A stretch of 64,000 nucleotides of DNA from Nyssa sinensis (taxonomy: Eukaryota; Streptophyta; Magnoliopsida; Cornales; Nyssaceae): the NCBI GenBank assembly GCA_008638375.1, contig CM018052.1:14536450-14600449 (forward strand). Reading direction: 5' to 3'. The notes beneath the pieces are model-generated. The model did no database searches and was not told the DNA's origin. It saw nothing but the letters and a program-made list of their open reading frames with translations. Made by a program: the position numbers and the translations under genes. Shown piece by piece: positions 21,086 to 31,608 of the stretch (within the stretch, counting starts at the first letter, position 1; every line of letters begins with the position of its first letter).

Positions 21086-21629
21086 AGGCCATCCAAAGAC
21101 AGAAGTTCCAAACATTTACAAACTAAAGTTTCCTCAGATTTGATACTTAGATTATTTGGCTTATCTATCAACAAGCAACAAGTACTATAGTACCGAGCAG
21201 GTGTGAAGTACTTCGATTCAAACCTTCTACAAAGTTTCTTTGATATATTCTTAGAACATTCATATATCAGAAGTGCACGAGAAAGTGTTTTAACTCCAAA
21301 AGAGTACATTCGAATACAAACAACATCAGATCTGAGAAGAAGGAACTCAATTTTATTACTGATTCAGAAGATTTACATCAGTACAAGAAGACTGAAAACA
21401 GAACAAGTACACAAAAAGCTACAACAAAGGCAAACACTATACGACATCACGACTTTCTGCCTCAGATGATATAGGGGCACAAGATCCAACATTCCATTAC
21501 CGCCGCCGCTGGCTCCATTTGAAAAGAAGGAACCCTGAACCCCAATCTGCATCAAGGAGTACCCAGGCCATTTCATCATCGTTATCGATGATCTCAGTAC
21601 CAACGGATGATGAGGGCTCTGGGCCTCAG

Positions 21630-22017
21630 GAGACTTTTCATTCTCCACCTTTGTAATCAGCATGCACCCCAACAGATTGAAGCAAGGGTCTCTGCCAAGT
21701 CACAAAGGGGAGGAGGCAGCCCACATTCATCTCCCTCAAAGCAGTTGTCGGCCAATTTGAGCAAGGGTCTCTGCCAAGATACAGAGACAAGGAAGCATCC
21801 TACCTTCGTCTTCATCACCGATGCTCTAAGCCTTGGTGGAATCAAGGAGGGCCCGCCTCCCATCGGAGAAATCTCGACCGGATGCTAAGATGGACAAGAA
21901 GATCTTAGCCTCCTCTAATCCTTCCTTGGAGACTGAATCAAAGGGAAGGTTAACTCTCGGCCACAGTTTAATCATTCCCAACTCAGACTGAAGATCGTCA
22001 ATCATCTCCGAATAAAC
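21630..22017 (-). pseudogene. E3 antisense unit 2
   Basis: From the ATG at about 22017 the frame begins MIDDLQSELGMIKLWPRV and runs 59 codons to a TAG near 21840 (Trp in E2), continuing as a homologous region toward 21630. It is conserved with 5539-5964. The E2 stop after ILASG is an Arg codon here, so each copy has a different break, which implies an intact ancestor. Function not recognised. Confidence 0.45.
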
Positions 22018-22110
22018 AGCAATTTTTGAAAAACATCTAAAACCTTTCCAACAGGGAAACAGTTCGAGAGCAAAGTAAGAAGATGGGGCGCAACCATACG
22101 CTCCTCTTCC

Positions 22111-22228
22111 ATATATATAGGCCTTCGAGGCCCAAGAACCATCTAGTTGAACCGTCGCAACGGTTAGGCGAAGAGTTAGCTTCAAAAACCCAAACGACGG
22201 TAGTGCAATAAATGAGGCATTAAACCGC
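22111..22228 (-). promoter_or_regulatory. Promoter module of E3 antisense unit 2
   Basis: On the minus strand: CGGTTTAATGCCTCATTTATTG (about 22228-22207), CTAACCGTTGCGACGG (about 22168-22153) and TATATATAT (about 22119-22111). Order and spacing match 5316-5430. Confidence 0.6.
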
Positions 22229-22765
22229 CCTCTCGGGAGAAGCAAAAGGCAGAGCCACACACGCAATATATAGACTTTTCAGTCTTATCCACGTATATGT
22301 AGATGTGACAGTTTCTCCAGGTCATTAACGCCTGATAGGCCACGTATACAACGAAGGTCCATCAACTTTGATGTACCTTGACCCTTGCCTTAAAAGATCT
22401 GGAGACAGAAGTTCTGATCAACCGAACTATAATCACAAGATGTCCACTTATTGTTATAAGTCTCTAGATTCAGAACAGTCAGCTTCGAAATTTTTCAAAA
22501 GAAGTCTTCAATTACTGCCTTATCACAAGTAAAGCAGCTCGGAATACAACTACCTACAGAAGAAAATCTGGTCTGGTATATACTAAGCTCCAGAGCAACG
22601 CTATGTGCAATAGTTACCACAATCAACTACAAGTTAAAACACTACAGAGCAGTATGACTAAGGTCATGCACAAAAGAAGAAGACAAGAGCATCAAGCAAA
22701 AGACTGTTCCATTAACAAATGTATATTTTAGTACATTGGAAATTAAAAATAGAAAAATATACATC

Positions 22766-24633
22766 CTAAGCCTGATCAGCAGGAGCAGGGTCAACGACGG
22801 GAGAAGGATCGGCAGGAGCAGCATCAACCACCTCAGTCGGTACGACCACTTCAATAGGATCGGCAGGGAGGATATCAGCCACTTCACTCTGGATAACAAC
22901 CTCTGAAGGTTCAGATCCAGGTGGCATAATTGAGGAGACATCAAAGTCAGGAAACTTGGCAAGGAGCCGAGATCGGAAGTTGTTGAACCCAAACGTAATT
23001 AAGCGATTGGTCATTCCTTCCAGCTCCGACCTCATTTCCTCCTCATTGTCCATCAAGTCCTGCTCCACGGCGTCATCAAGCTTTTGACGGTATTGATACT
23101 GCATGCCATCAATCTCCACTTGCAACCTCTTTGCCCGCTCAACGGCAAGGTTCCTCTCCGACTCCATCACGATCAAAGAATTTTGAGACTCCTTCAGCTT
23201 CTCTGCAGAGTCGTGAGCCTCCGATCGAGCAGTACCGAGCTGAAGCCTGAGATCGTCCAGCTCGGTCTTGAGCTGATCGACCTCCTCTGAAAGAGGAGAA
23301 ACGTCCACCAGAGCGGAAAGGGTATGCAGGGTCTGCAATATACAAAGTAAACAGTTCAATACCAGCCAAAACACTTGGAAAAAAAGGGAAAAGAGATAAG
23401 GGCCCGACGAACTCACCTTAACCTGAAGAGCAGTCAAATCAGCAAGAAGCTTCTCCGACTTCTGGGGCTTGAGTTTGATTGACCCTTTGGCCCAAAAATC
23501 CCTCAAAATCTTCTTGGCCCCCTGATCAGCAGCATCAGGAGCCACCGAGGACGATGCCCCCTTGCCTGCTCGTCGAGACGGGGCTGGGGGGGACCACCGA
23601 AATAGGGGCAGGAGTCTCTCTCTCCCCCTCAGTGGGCTCAGGAGAGATCAAAACTAACCTCCGCCTTTTTTGGACGGGAGGGACCACTGGGGAAGAAGCC
23701 TCCCCCACTGCTGCAAACGAAGATGGCCCGGTCTCCCACTGTGCCATCATATTATTAGCAATCTCCTCAACACTACCCCTGGCAGCCATCAATTTATCAG
23801 GGTTAACAATAGAGGAATGGTCTCGATTGCTGGGCTTTAAGAGTTTCTTGTATTGCTCCTACAGCACAGGAGAAACGGCCGGCCTCTTCCACGCACTCCT
23901 GACTGCAAAACAAACACAGAAATTGATTAGTTCAGCAATTGGCGTACAAAATGAAATCAATACAGCCACGAAAAAATTGGGCCTCACCCTTTCGCCTAGT
24001 GGTTCGAGGGAATGATGAAGGTTGGCCTTTGAAGTCCTTGAATTCCCATCCTCCTTTTATGAAGAAATACCACTTCTTCTAGGTCTTGTAGGAGGAGGGC
24101 ACAGAAGTAAAGGGTCTGAACCCACTATCAAAAGACATATAATAAAGGCCTTCTGCCTTCTGAAGTTTTAGATCCATATTACTATGGATCAGGTCAAGGG
24201 ACACCTTGACATTATTCATATGCCCCAACACAATGAAGCTCAACAGATGTCTCCAACTGTTAAGGTTCAGGTCTGCGAGGCAAAGGTCGAACCAACAAAA
24301 GAATTGTTTTATAATATCAAGAAGGGGAAGTGTCAGGCCCATTTCAAACCAGGCCAAGTAGGCATAGATTTCCCCATATCTAACATCACTTGGGCGATCC
24401 CGAGAGTCTAGGACCCTGAAAGTAACGTTTGTGGGAAGTTTGAATTTCGCCCATAACTCCTTTAACATTTTTTCGGTGATTACACTCTCACTCTCCTCCT
24501 TGTAACCGGATCGACCAGAGGTCTCACCAGCCCTATTTGGGGGCTCATCAAATGCATCAACAATCCTAACCCCTGGACTAGAGGGGGGCTCTAACAATCT
24601 ATTCTCATCATCATCTACAGAAGGAAGATTCAC
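22766..24633 (-). pseudogene. E3 antisense gene 1 (three exons)
   Basis: Exon 1 is about 24633-23988, intron 1 donor G|GTGAGG at 23987, acceptor GTTTTTGCAG style ending at 23903. Exon 2 is 23902-23417, donor AAG|GTGAGT at 23416. Exon 3 is 23332-22766 after acceptor TTGCAG. All four splice signals are intact. Exon 3 encodes 188 residues: heptad-like coiled coil (LKTELDDLRLQLGTARSEA), then FGFNNF and the LAKFPDFDVSSI motif, then an acidic Pro/Val/Ala tail. The initiating ATG region is deleted; Trp-to-stop near 24082 and a one-base change in a G run near 23585 break exons 1 and 2. Without splicing, intron 2 would read through in frame. Function unknown. Confidence 0.7.
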
Positions 24634-24810
24634 TAACTGCAGTTGAGGGACGGTCCAGAATGTAGAAGGGGACTAAAATCAAACCTGAAATCAAGAAAGG
24701 ACTATGAACACCGGATGTCCTTCAAACTTCAAAATATGTCAAATGACGGTGGCAACCTCTAGTACTGTAGAAACAAGTGCAGAAGAAAGGTATGAAAGAC
24801 CTTTCCCTCT

Positions 24811-24921
24811 CTTTATATACACATTCAAAATATGAGCCTCTCAAGACAAGCCGACACAACGGTTGAAAATAATGATAGCTTCTCAAGTATCGGCTGCGCA
24901 ATAAATGACTCATTAAATCGA
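24811..24921 (-). promoter_or_regulatory. Promoter module of E3 antisense gene 1
   Basis: On the minus strand: CGATTTAATGAGTCATTTATTG (about 24919-24898), CAACCGTTGTGTCGG (about 24865-24851) and TATATAAAG (about 24818-24810). It matches 2555-2663. Confidence 0.6.
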
Positions 24922-25000
24922 CGTCTCGAGAAATGGAGAAACGAAACGTATGACTCTTCACAAAGCCCATAACCCTAGTTAAGCCCTAGCTTCTAACTAG

Positions 25001-25018
25001 GGCTTGGGGGGGAGTAGC
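25001..25018 (+). other. E3 polypurine tract
   Basis: GGCTTGGGGGGGAGTAGC directly precedes the 3' LTR. Confidence 0.85.
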
Positions 25019-25707
25019 TGATATACCACAAACAGACACACCAATCACCTTGAGACACGTGTACCTACAGAGTCAATAATCTCGATCATACAGAGCAGCC
25101 ACAAGCCTTCAAGGCATTCTCATATGTATATATATATATATATATATCATACAGAGCCGACGAACTCGGTCATTCAGAGCATTCACAGCCTTCAGGGCAT
25201 TCTCATCCTACAGAGCCAACAAACTCGGTTATACAGTGCAGGCGAAGCCTCCAAGGCATTCTCATGCACATATCTTCCAGACCTTATGCTCTGGGCAATA
25301 TTCATTCAATATTTCATATGGTTCCGACCTTATGACTTCCTTAACAACTGCCAAGCAGGGAATAAGGAAACAGTCTACAACAAGGAAACTACTATCTATA
25401 ATTATCTCCATCTACGACTCCAATGCTTCACAAGGTAACTGCAATCTCCAATGGTCAAATCCCTATATTCATGGCATCGAATCCTAATCAACTTAGGAAG
25501 GCCACGATCTATAAATCAAACCCTAAAGGTACGTTTTATTTTTATGCTCATTCTTTGGCTTTCAATACGGTCTTTCAATTCAGTTTACTTACTTAAGCAT
25601 CGGAGCGGCTACCATCGGAGCTAATCTGATGATCCTCTGATCATCTTTCTGAGTGTTTTATAAGTTACGAAACCCACACTTATTACGAGTCAAAAAATAC
25701 AACATCA
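25019..25707 (+). repeat. E3 3' LTR
   Basis: A 689-bp LTR with TG start (TGATATACC) and CATCA end. Its TA run (about 25126-25148) is shorter than that in the 5' LTR. The AATTC target duplication follows at 25708-25712. Confidence 0.9.
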
Positions 25708-25712
25708 AATTC

Positions 25713-25746
25713 AAACTCCATTGTATATCCTCTTTTAACAAAACTC
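25713..25746 (+). mobile_element. Last E1 fragment, joined to the second flank copy
   Basis: The E1 antisense frame resumes after the E3 target duplication (a stretch like SS.NKT of the conserved exon) and stops matching at about 25746, where copy 2 of the left flank begins. The shared GAAAAGCC at the join is a microhomology. Confidence 0.7.
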
Positions 25747-26031
25747 GAAAAGCCTAGTATAATCTTCATTTAAACTTCAAAGGTAAAACAAAACCTCTAC
25801 CCTTAAAGTTGGGAGGCCCTACCATGACACTTGAATGATGATTGAAAAAGCGAATGCAGAGGCTGGGATCAGCCAAAAATGTGGGACATTGTGAGCTGCT
25901 GGAGAATGACAAATATTCGGCGGTCTTTTGACAAGAAATGCTCAAATCTAAAGAAAAGTCAGAAGATAAAGAGAAATTTTTTAATAATTTGATTTTAATA
26001 ATTCTATCAATTAAATAATAAATTTTATATA
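25747..26031. repeat. Copy 2 of the 75-361 duplication
   Basis: A 285-bp direct repeat of 75-361. Beyond it the sequence continues into ordinary AT-rich DNA, so this copy may preserve the flank as it was before E1 inserted next to copy 1. The minus-strand reading frame over it is not supported by any recognised domain. Confidence 0.8.
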
Positions 26032-27201
26032 TATATATATATATCGACAGTATCTGAGTCTTGAAATTATCAAATAATTGCTTTACGAATAAGATTGAAA
26101 AATGCAACAGAATAGTTAGATGGACAAGTTGAGAGCATTAGAGCGGGAGTGAATAAAATTATTCGCCGGAGGAAGCGTAGAGTGGTCAGATAACGATAGC
26201 ATCGCAAAAGTCAAATGGGTATTGGTACGTCACAGAAGTCTGACGAAGTATTTGATGGTGTGTGCGTCAGTATCGCAGGGATCAGGCCAGATCAGACCAG
26301 ACCACTGTCATTGGTGGTGGCTGAGCCGCTGCCAAAGACGGCGTCGCACACGACTCTTCTGATACGATCATCTTTACTTTATTATTAGACAGTAACGTCG
26401 TCACGTGAGATTTGCATGCACCGTAACTTGTGCCTACTCCTAAGGCTATAATCACTAGTCTTACGTGGCCTATGCTCTGTGTATTCTCAAAAATAATATA
26501 TATATATGTATATATAAACCTGCTTTTGAGAACCTATCTTCACACATGCGCCATAATCTTATATATGTCTACGTCAGGTTCCACAAAGAAGATCTTAGTG
26601 CGCGTTTGGATCACCAACAGCTCTGTCTGTACGTATATGCAGAATTATTATCCTTTTAAAATTTTATTTTAAATAATTTAATATTTATACGACATTAAAT
26701 TATTAATAATATTTAAATTTATGTAATTAATATAATTTTATCATATTAGCATCATATTATTTAAAATAAAAATTTTTAAAATATAATATTTCTAACGTGT
26801 GACAACGGTCACAACACATAAATATATATACTCGTGCTAGGTACGAGTGTTATAAAAAAAAAACAATAATAAATCTTAATTAAAATAAATAATACAAAAT
26901 TAACATTCAAAACTCGATAATTTTGGTTTCAATTATTTTTCTTCAAAATCTCTTAAATAAAAAAAAATATTATTTTTAAGGGTAAAACTCATTTCCAATT
27001 ATCATAGTAATAAAACACCATTAATTTCAATTAAGAATTATATATATTACAATTAAGAAAATATATATTTATTTACAATAATTTAATATTAATATAAGTT
27101 CCAAAAAAATAACTTATTATAATATAATCTAAATATATATGTACCCTTAAGAGTTTGTAATAATAACCAAGAATAATATATATTTAATATTTTTAATTAT
27201 T

Positions 27202-27234
<33 letters not shown>

Positions 27235-27600
27235 CATATCCACTCAATGTTTATTATAATTATTTATTGTCTTATTATTTACTATTTTTTGTAACCATAA
27301 AATATCCTAATATAATAATTTGATATGTATATATTAGTTAAACTACAAAATATATTAATCATCATTATTTCCGTCGAAGTAATATAATCAAATTAAACTA
27401 CAACATTGACTTATCCTAGTTTTGCATTGCAAATTTTTTTAATAACATAACAAAATTAATCACAAATTACAAGATTTCTTTTTTGTTTATGATACACATA
27501 GTCTCTCTTTATTTATATTTATTATTGAGTTATCAATAAGACTTCTAATGCAATAGAAAAGTTGAAAAAGTTAAAAGAATATTAATGGGATGAAGTTTTT
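26032..27600. other. AT-rich intergenic DNA
   Basis: No gene is seen. Bases 26100-26420 have more even base composition and a GTCACGTGAG (G-box core) near 26400. From 26640 on the sequence is very AT-rich, with a (TA)n(CA)n microsatellite at about 27203-27235. Confidence 0.6.
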
Positions 27601-27619
27601 ATTGGAATAATAAAATTTT

Positions 27620-28052
27620 AAAACAATGTATTTTAGAATCATCTCAAAATTCTAATACTTCATCAAAATCATAATAAATTCTAATACTTTATCCAAATTA
27701 GAATTTCAATCTTGCAGGCATGCAAACTCAAAATGTAGCATACACCATTTTTACGTCAAATGTGCGCCAAATAACTTGTGGTCATAACCCATAACATGTA
27801 TGAAGTAATAGCAAAGGAAAAAAAAATGAGAGAATTTGCATAAGAAAGGCAAAACAAATGACGTACCCAACTTTGAGAGAGAATAAAAAATATGTAAAAC
27901 ACTTGTAAAAAAAAATTGTTTTATAATCATCTCAAAATTCTAATACTTCATCTAAATTAGAATTTCAATCTTGCAGGTATGCAAATTCCAAACCTAGGAT
28001 ACACCATTGTAGCCGAACAACCTGTGGCCGGAACCCAAAACATGCAAAATTA

Positions 28053-28113
<61 letters not shown>

Positions 28114-28165
28114 AAAAGAAAAAAAGCATACCTGACTTTCAGTTCGAATCCAAGAAATATGTTAT
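27620..28165 (+). repeat. Local direct duplication with a (GA)n expansion in the second copy
   Basis: Copy 1 is about 27620-27900, copy 2 about 27910-28165. Both carry ATCATCTCAAAATTCTAATA, then AGAATTTCAATCTTGCAGG, then ATACACCATT. A pure (GA)n run at about 28053-28110 in copy 2 stands where copy 1 has only a few GA units. Short reading frames here are low-complexity artefacts. Confidence 0.75.
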
Positions 28166-29139
28166 GTGTTGTGTTATGGAACGTAAAAATTATTATAAAG
28201 AATTTGAAAGTGTGAGAAATTAAATTTGTCACGGGATAGAGATGTAAGGAATAAGATTTCTAAGGGAGATAAGATATTCATCAATTTTGAAACCAAAATA
28301 ACTATAACAACGTGAGATATTTGAGTTGTTATTTGAATTTTTAATTTTTTTTTTAATTTTTATTAAATATAAATCACAATTAAGAAAAGATTATAATAAA
28401 TCTCAAGAAGTTGGCTGAGCGATAAATACTTGAGAATTAATATTCAAAGTCTCGAGTTCAATAATATACTATTCACTAAAATAAACTCTCCAAATAACGC
28501 TTTAAAAATATCACATGAATTTAATAAATAATTTAAAATTTTCTTTGAAAAATATTACTTTAAAATGCATGAGTTTGATAAAACAAATTCACACTTACAT
28601 AAACGAATCTTTAATAATTAAATTTTAATGATTTAATCATTTTTGAGAAATTAACTTTGTTCAATAGTAAATTATTATTAATTTTATTATTTTTAAATTT
28701 TTTTAAATCTATTTATGTTATTAATTATTAGAATAAAATACACAAATATAACATATATAAGTGTGTGTGTGTGTGTGTGTACAGTATAAAAAGATATAGT
28801 AATATTAATTTTTTAGTAATAAAATGGAAGTTAATGATTTCCTATAATACATTCTTTTAGTAAAAAAAAAAGTTATATATATATATATGTCTTATTTTTA
28901 TGATAAAAAAAACATAATTACAAGAAATTATAAAAAAACTTTTGTTGGTAAAAGTTATAGAGATATTTAATAATTCTTAAATATTTTAAGTTATTAATTA
29001 TTAAAAAATGCAGTGTATATGTCTATAAATTAGTTCTTTTTATATGATGATTTTAAGTCGAATATATAAATACTATATTCGTCTAAACTTGAGAGTCTTC
29101 TTCACTTTTTGAAATGTGTCATATTTTGAAAGTTACCGT
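28166..29139. other. AT-rich intergenic DNA with a possible SINE head
   Basis: No gene is seen. At about 28408-28465 TTGGCTGAGCGAT and TCTCGAGTTCAA are spaced like the A and B boxes of an RNA polymerase III promoter, as in tRNA-derived SINEs; the match is partial. A (GT)n run is at about 28760-28782. Confidence 0.4.
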
Positions 29140-29718
29140 CCCGTCGTTCTGATATGTCGATGGGTATGTCAAAGTGGAGTGTGCCAGAGTTTTGTTGGTT
29201 TAAGTTAAATGCTGATGGGAGTTGACTGGCAACGAAAGTGTTGCACCATTTAGTCCCGCATCGGAAAGGAGTCGGAAACTCTTATCCCTTATAAGCACAG
29301 AACTCCTTCTCCCTGCAAGAGGCCTTTTCTTGGGTAAAAGCTCAAGAGAAACAAAGCCGTGCAGGGCGGGGCGGGCCATGGCCCAGAACCTACGGGGCGG
29401 GCTTGGCCCAGAACCCAGAATCCAAAGCGGACAATATCTTGCACGAGGGGCCACGGTGTGCGGGTCGAAAATGTGCAGCATCAGAAAGGTAAAAGTGGTA
29501 TCGGTGGAGTTATTAGGGATCTTATGAGTGATGTTATTGGTGGCTTTGGTAAGTGTTCTTGTGGTTATATTCGGAGAGAAGCTAATGAGGGTCGCTCATG
29601 CCATTGCAAGCTATGCTAGGAATCTGGAAGGTGATGAATTTTGGGTTGAAGAGCTCCATCAACTTTTTTTTCCTTTGTTACGGAAGGAGATGTTTGGCTT
29701 GTTGGTAGCGTCTTGAGT
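29140..29718 (+). pseudogene. LINE-type RNase H-like (RVT_3) fragment split by a solo terminal repeat
   Basis: Before 29238 the frame reads FCWFKLNADGS, and after 29488 it reads KSGIGGVIRD, then REANE in one phase and VAHAIASYAR plus EFWVEELHQL in another. These are the start, middle and end of the plant RNase H-like domain common at the end of non-LTR elements and in loose genomic copies. Much of the middle is missing and at least one frameshift is present. The insertion is described separately. Confidence 0.65.
29239..29483 (+). mobile_element. Small solo terminal repeat (TRIM-like)
   Basis: This 245-bp insertion starts TGTTGCACC and ends GTGCAGCATCA. GAAAG flanks it on both sides (29234-29238 and 29484-29488), giving a 5-bp target duplication. 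It contains the TTAGTCCCGCATCGGAAAGG stretch often seen in short plant terminal repeats, and CCTTATAAGC as a possible TATA box. No internal region or second repeat is present, so a solo LTR left by recombination is the simplest reading. Confidence 0.65.
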
Positions 29719-30379
29719 TTTTGTTTCTTCTTTTGTTCCTTTGAGTAATCTTTTAGTTATCAAAATAAAATTTCAATGTACTGATTATTAAAAAATATTT
29801 AATTATCATTTTCTTTTAATTCCGAAAATCATCTCTTTAAGTTAACCCAAATACATCTTATTAATCCGTCCGGCCCAATCTCATTAGGCTAAGTGTCAGC
29901 CCAACAACACTAATTATACCGACCCATTAACCCAACTTAGTTAACCAATTAGCCCAAAGATCCTTCTCCTTCTCCTTCCCATTTTCGGTAGATATGAGAT
30001 TCCGAATCAAATGGATGAACCTAATATATAGGCCATATCTCGACCCAACTACACTGTAAACTCAATCTCTCTTCTTCTACTTCTTTTTTTTTCTATTCTA
30101 AAATCAATATTTCATGCTTCTTCCTAGAAGTTAGTACAAAATAATGAATCCATTGTCATCCAACCTCAATTTTACCTTTGAAACAAATGCAAACTTTCAT
30201 CATCCAAGATTAATCTGTGTATGATAAATCATATAATTTGCTTCAAAATAGCAATTTCATATTAATGTGAATGTTCGAAAGTTGATTTTATAAATTTATA
30301 CTTGGGCATTAAATACTGGTCCCCTAAAATTTTAATTCCAGCACTATTAATATAGAAGAGAGGGAGTAATATTCTTCAG

Positions 30380-30412
<33 letters not shown>

Positions 30413-30466
30413 ATGACGGAGCATATTTTGTCTGATAATTCTCTATGCAAATTCTGTTTCCAAATC

Positions 30467-30501
<35 letters not shown>

Positions 30502-30919
30502 GATGCGACCGTTTAGGTCATTCTCTAGCTTTTTGGCTTTGTAATTTGTATACACACATACCCATTTTGTTCCATTTAAAACTGGATGAAAGATATGTTG
30601 TGAAGGTTTATGCAGAATCTACCGTCTAGGCAAGGCATAGGAGAGCCCACTTTAAGCTCAGGAACTCGAACTTGAACTCACTCTAGGTTCGACATACTTG
30701 GGAACAACAAGTGAGTCAATTCCTTAGCATAATTAGTGATGAAAACTAAAAAGAGTTTATTGAGAACATACCAACGTACGTACACCAACAGAATCATCAT
30801 CCACAACCATTCACCATTGGTCATGTGCGGAGGGTACTGAGGAAAGTTCTGTGATATTCAAAGTTGTGCACTTTAATGAATCCATTGAACTATGAATAGC
30901 AAGCATGCTTATGCTATGT
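29719..30919. other. Intergenic DNA with TA microsatellites
   Basis: No gene is seen. Two (TA)n runs lie at about 30383-30410 and 30472-30498. The left target duplication of E4 (TATGT, 30915-30919) closes the stretch. Confidence 0.6.
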
Positions 30920-31531
30920 TGATATACCACAAGAGAGCAGGCCAATCAGCACCTGACATGTATGCCTATGAATCCAACTCACGCTCGGCTAACTCAGCTC
31001 ACGCCCAGCCAATGGCTAAAGCGCTCGAACATCCAGAACAGGATAAAAGATCAGAAGTGGCTAAGCATATCCCTCCAGAGCACATGTATATCCGAATAAG
31101 GATCTTAGAGTTAATTACAGGATCCAGACCAACACTCCAGACCTCGTCACTGCCTTAGCAGTTGCCGAGCAGGGAATAAGGAAACACTCTTCAACACGGA
31201 AACAGTCTTCAACAAGGAAACTACCATCTATGATTATCTCTATGCAATACTCCACAAGGTAACTGCCATCTCCGATGATCAAATCCCTATATTCATGGCT
31301 CCGAATCCTAATCAACTTAAGGAGGCCACGGTCTATAAATCAAACCCTAAAGGTACGCTTTATGTGGATGCTCATTCTTTGACTTTCAATACAGTCTTTC
31401 AATTCAGTTTACTTACTTAAGCATCGGAGCGGCTACCGCCGGAGCCAATCTGGTGGTCCTCTGATCATCTTTGTGAGTGTTCTACAGGTCACGGAGCCCA
31501 CACTTATTGCGAGTTGAAAAGTGCAGCATCA
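30920..31531 (+). repeat. E4 5' LTR
   Basis: TGATATACCAC start and GCAGCATCA end. The U3 part differs from that of E2/E3 and lacks the TA microsatellite; the part from the TATA-like ATAAATCAAACCC to the end is closely similar. Confidence 0.92.
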
Positions 31532-31534
31532 GCT

Positions 31535-31552
31535 TGGCGCCGTCTGTGGGAA
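31535..31552 (+). other. E4 primer binding site
   Basis: TGGCGCCGTCTGTGGGAA begins three bases after the 5' LTR. Confidence 0.88.
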
Positions 31553-31608
31553 CGACTAATCTTTAAGTGCTCTATTCACAAACTTATCTTTTCCTTCACC
31601 GAAAAACC

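Larger units (their letters stand above)
14145..25707 (+). mobile_element. E3: full-length Tat-lineage Ty3/gypsy LTR retrotransposon
   Basis: An 11.6-kb sister of E2 in opposite orientation. LTRs are 14145-14866 and 25019-25707; target duplication AATTC is at 14140-14144 and 25708-25712. Order is LTR, primer site, gag, protease, RT, RNase H, second RNase H, integrase, short tandem array, antisense unit 2, antisense gene 1, polypurine tract, LTR. Stops occur at 15049, 17733, 17868, 18585, 19755, 20193 and 20616 (first bases approximate), with a frameshift near 20335, so the copy is inactive. Its 5' ends face those of E2. Confidence 0.93.

Noticed and set aside
22642..22992. Leu/Ser-rich 116-codon frame in E3 (and its E2 counterpart at 4552)
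   Set aside because: It is an alternative frame over exon 3 of the antisense gene, beginning at a non-ATG codon.
25766..26107. 113-codon minus-strand gene over copy 2 of the flank duplication
   Set aside because: It contains a TA-repeat-encoded stretch, and copy 1 does not keep the frame open.
28050..28232. Small secreted-looking peptide on the minus strand
   Set aside because: Half of it is a translation of a (GA)n microsatellite.
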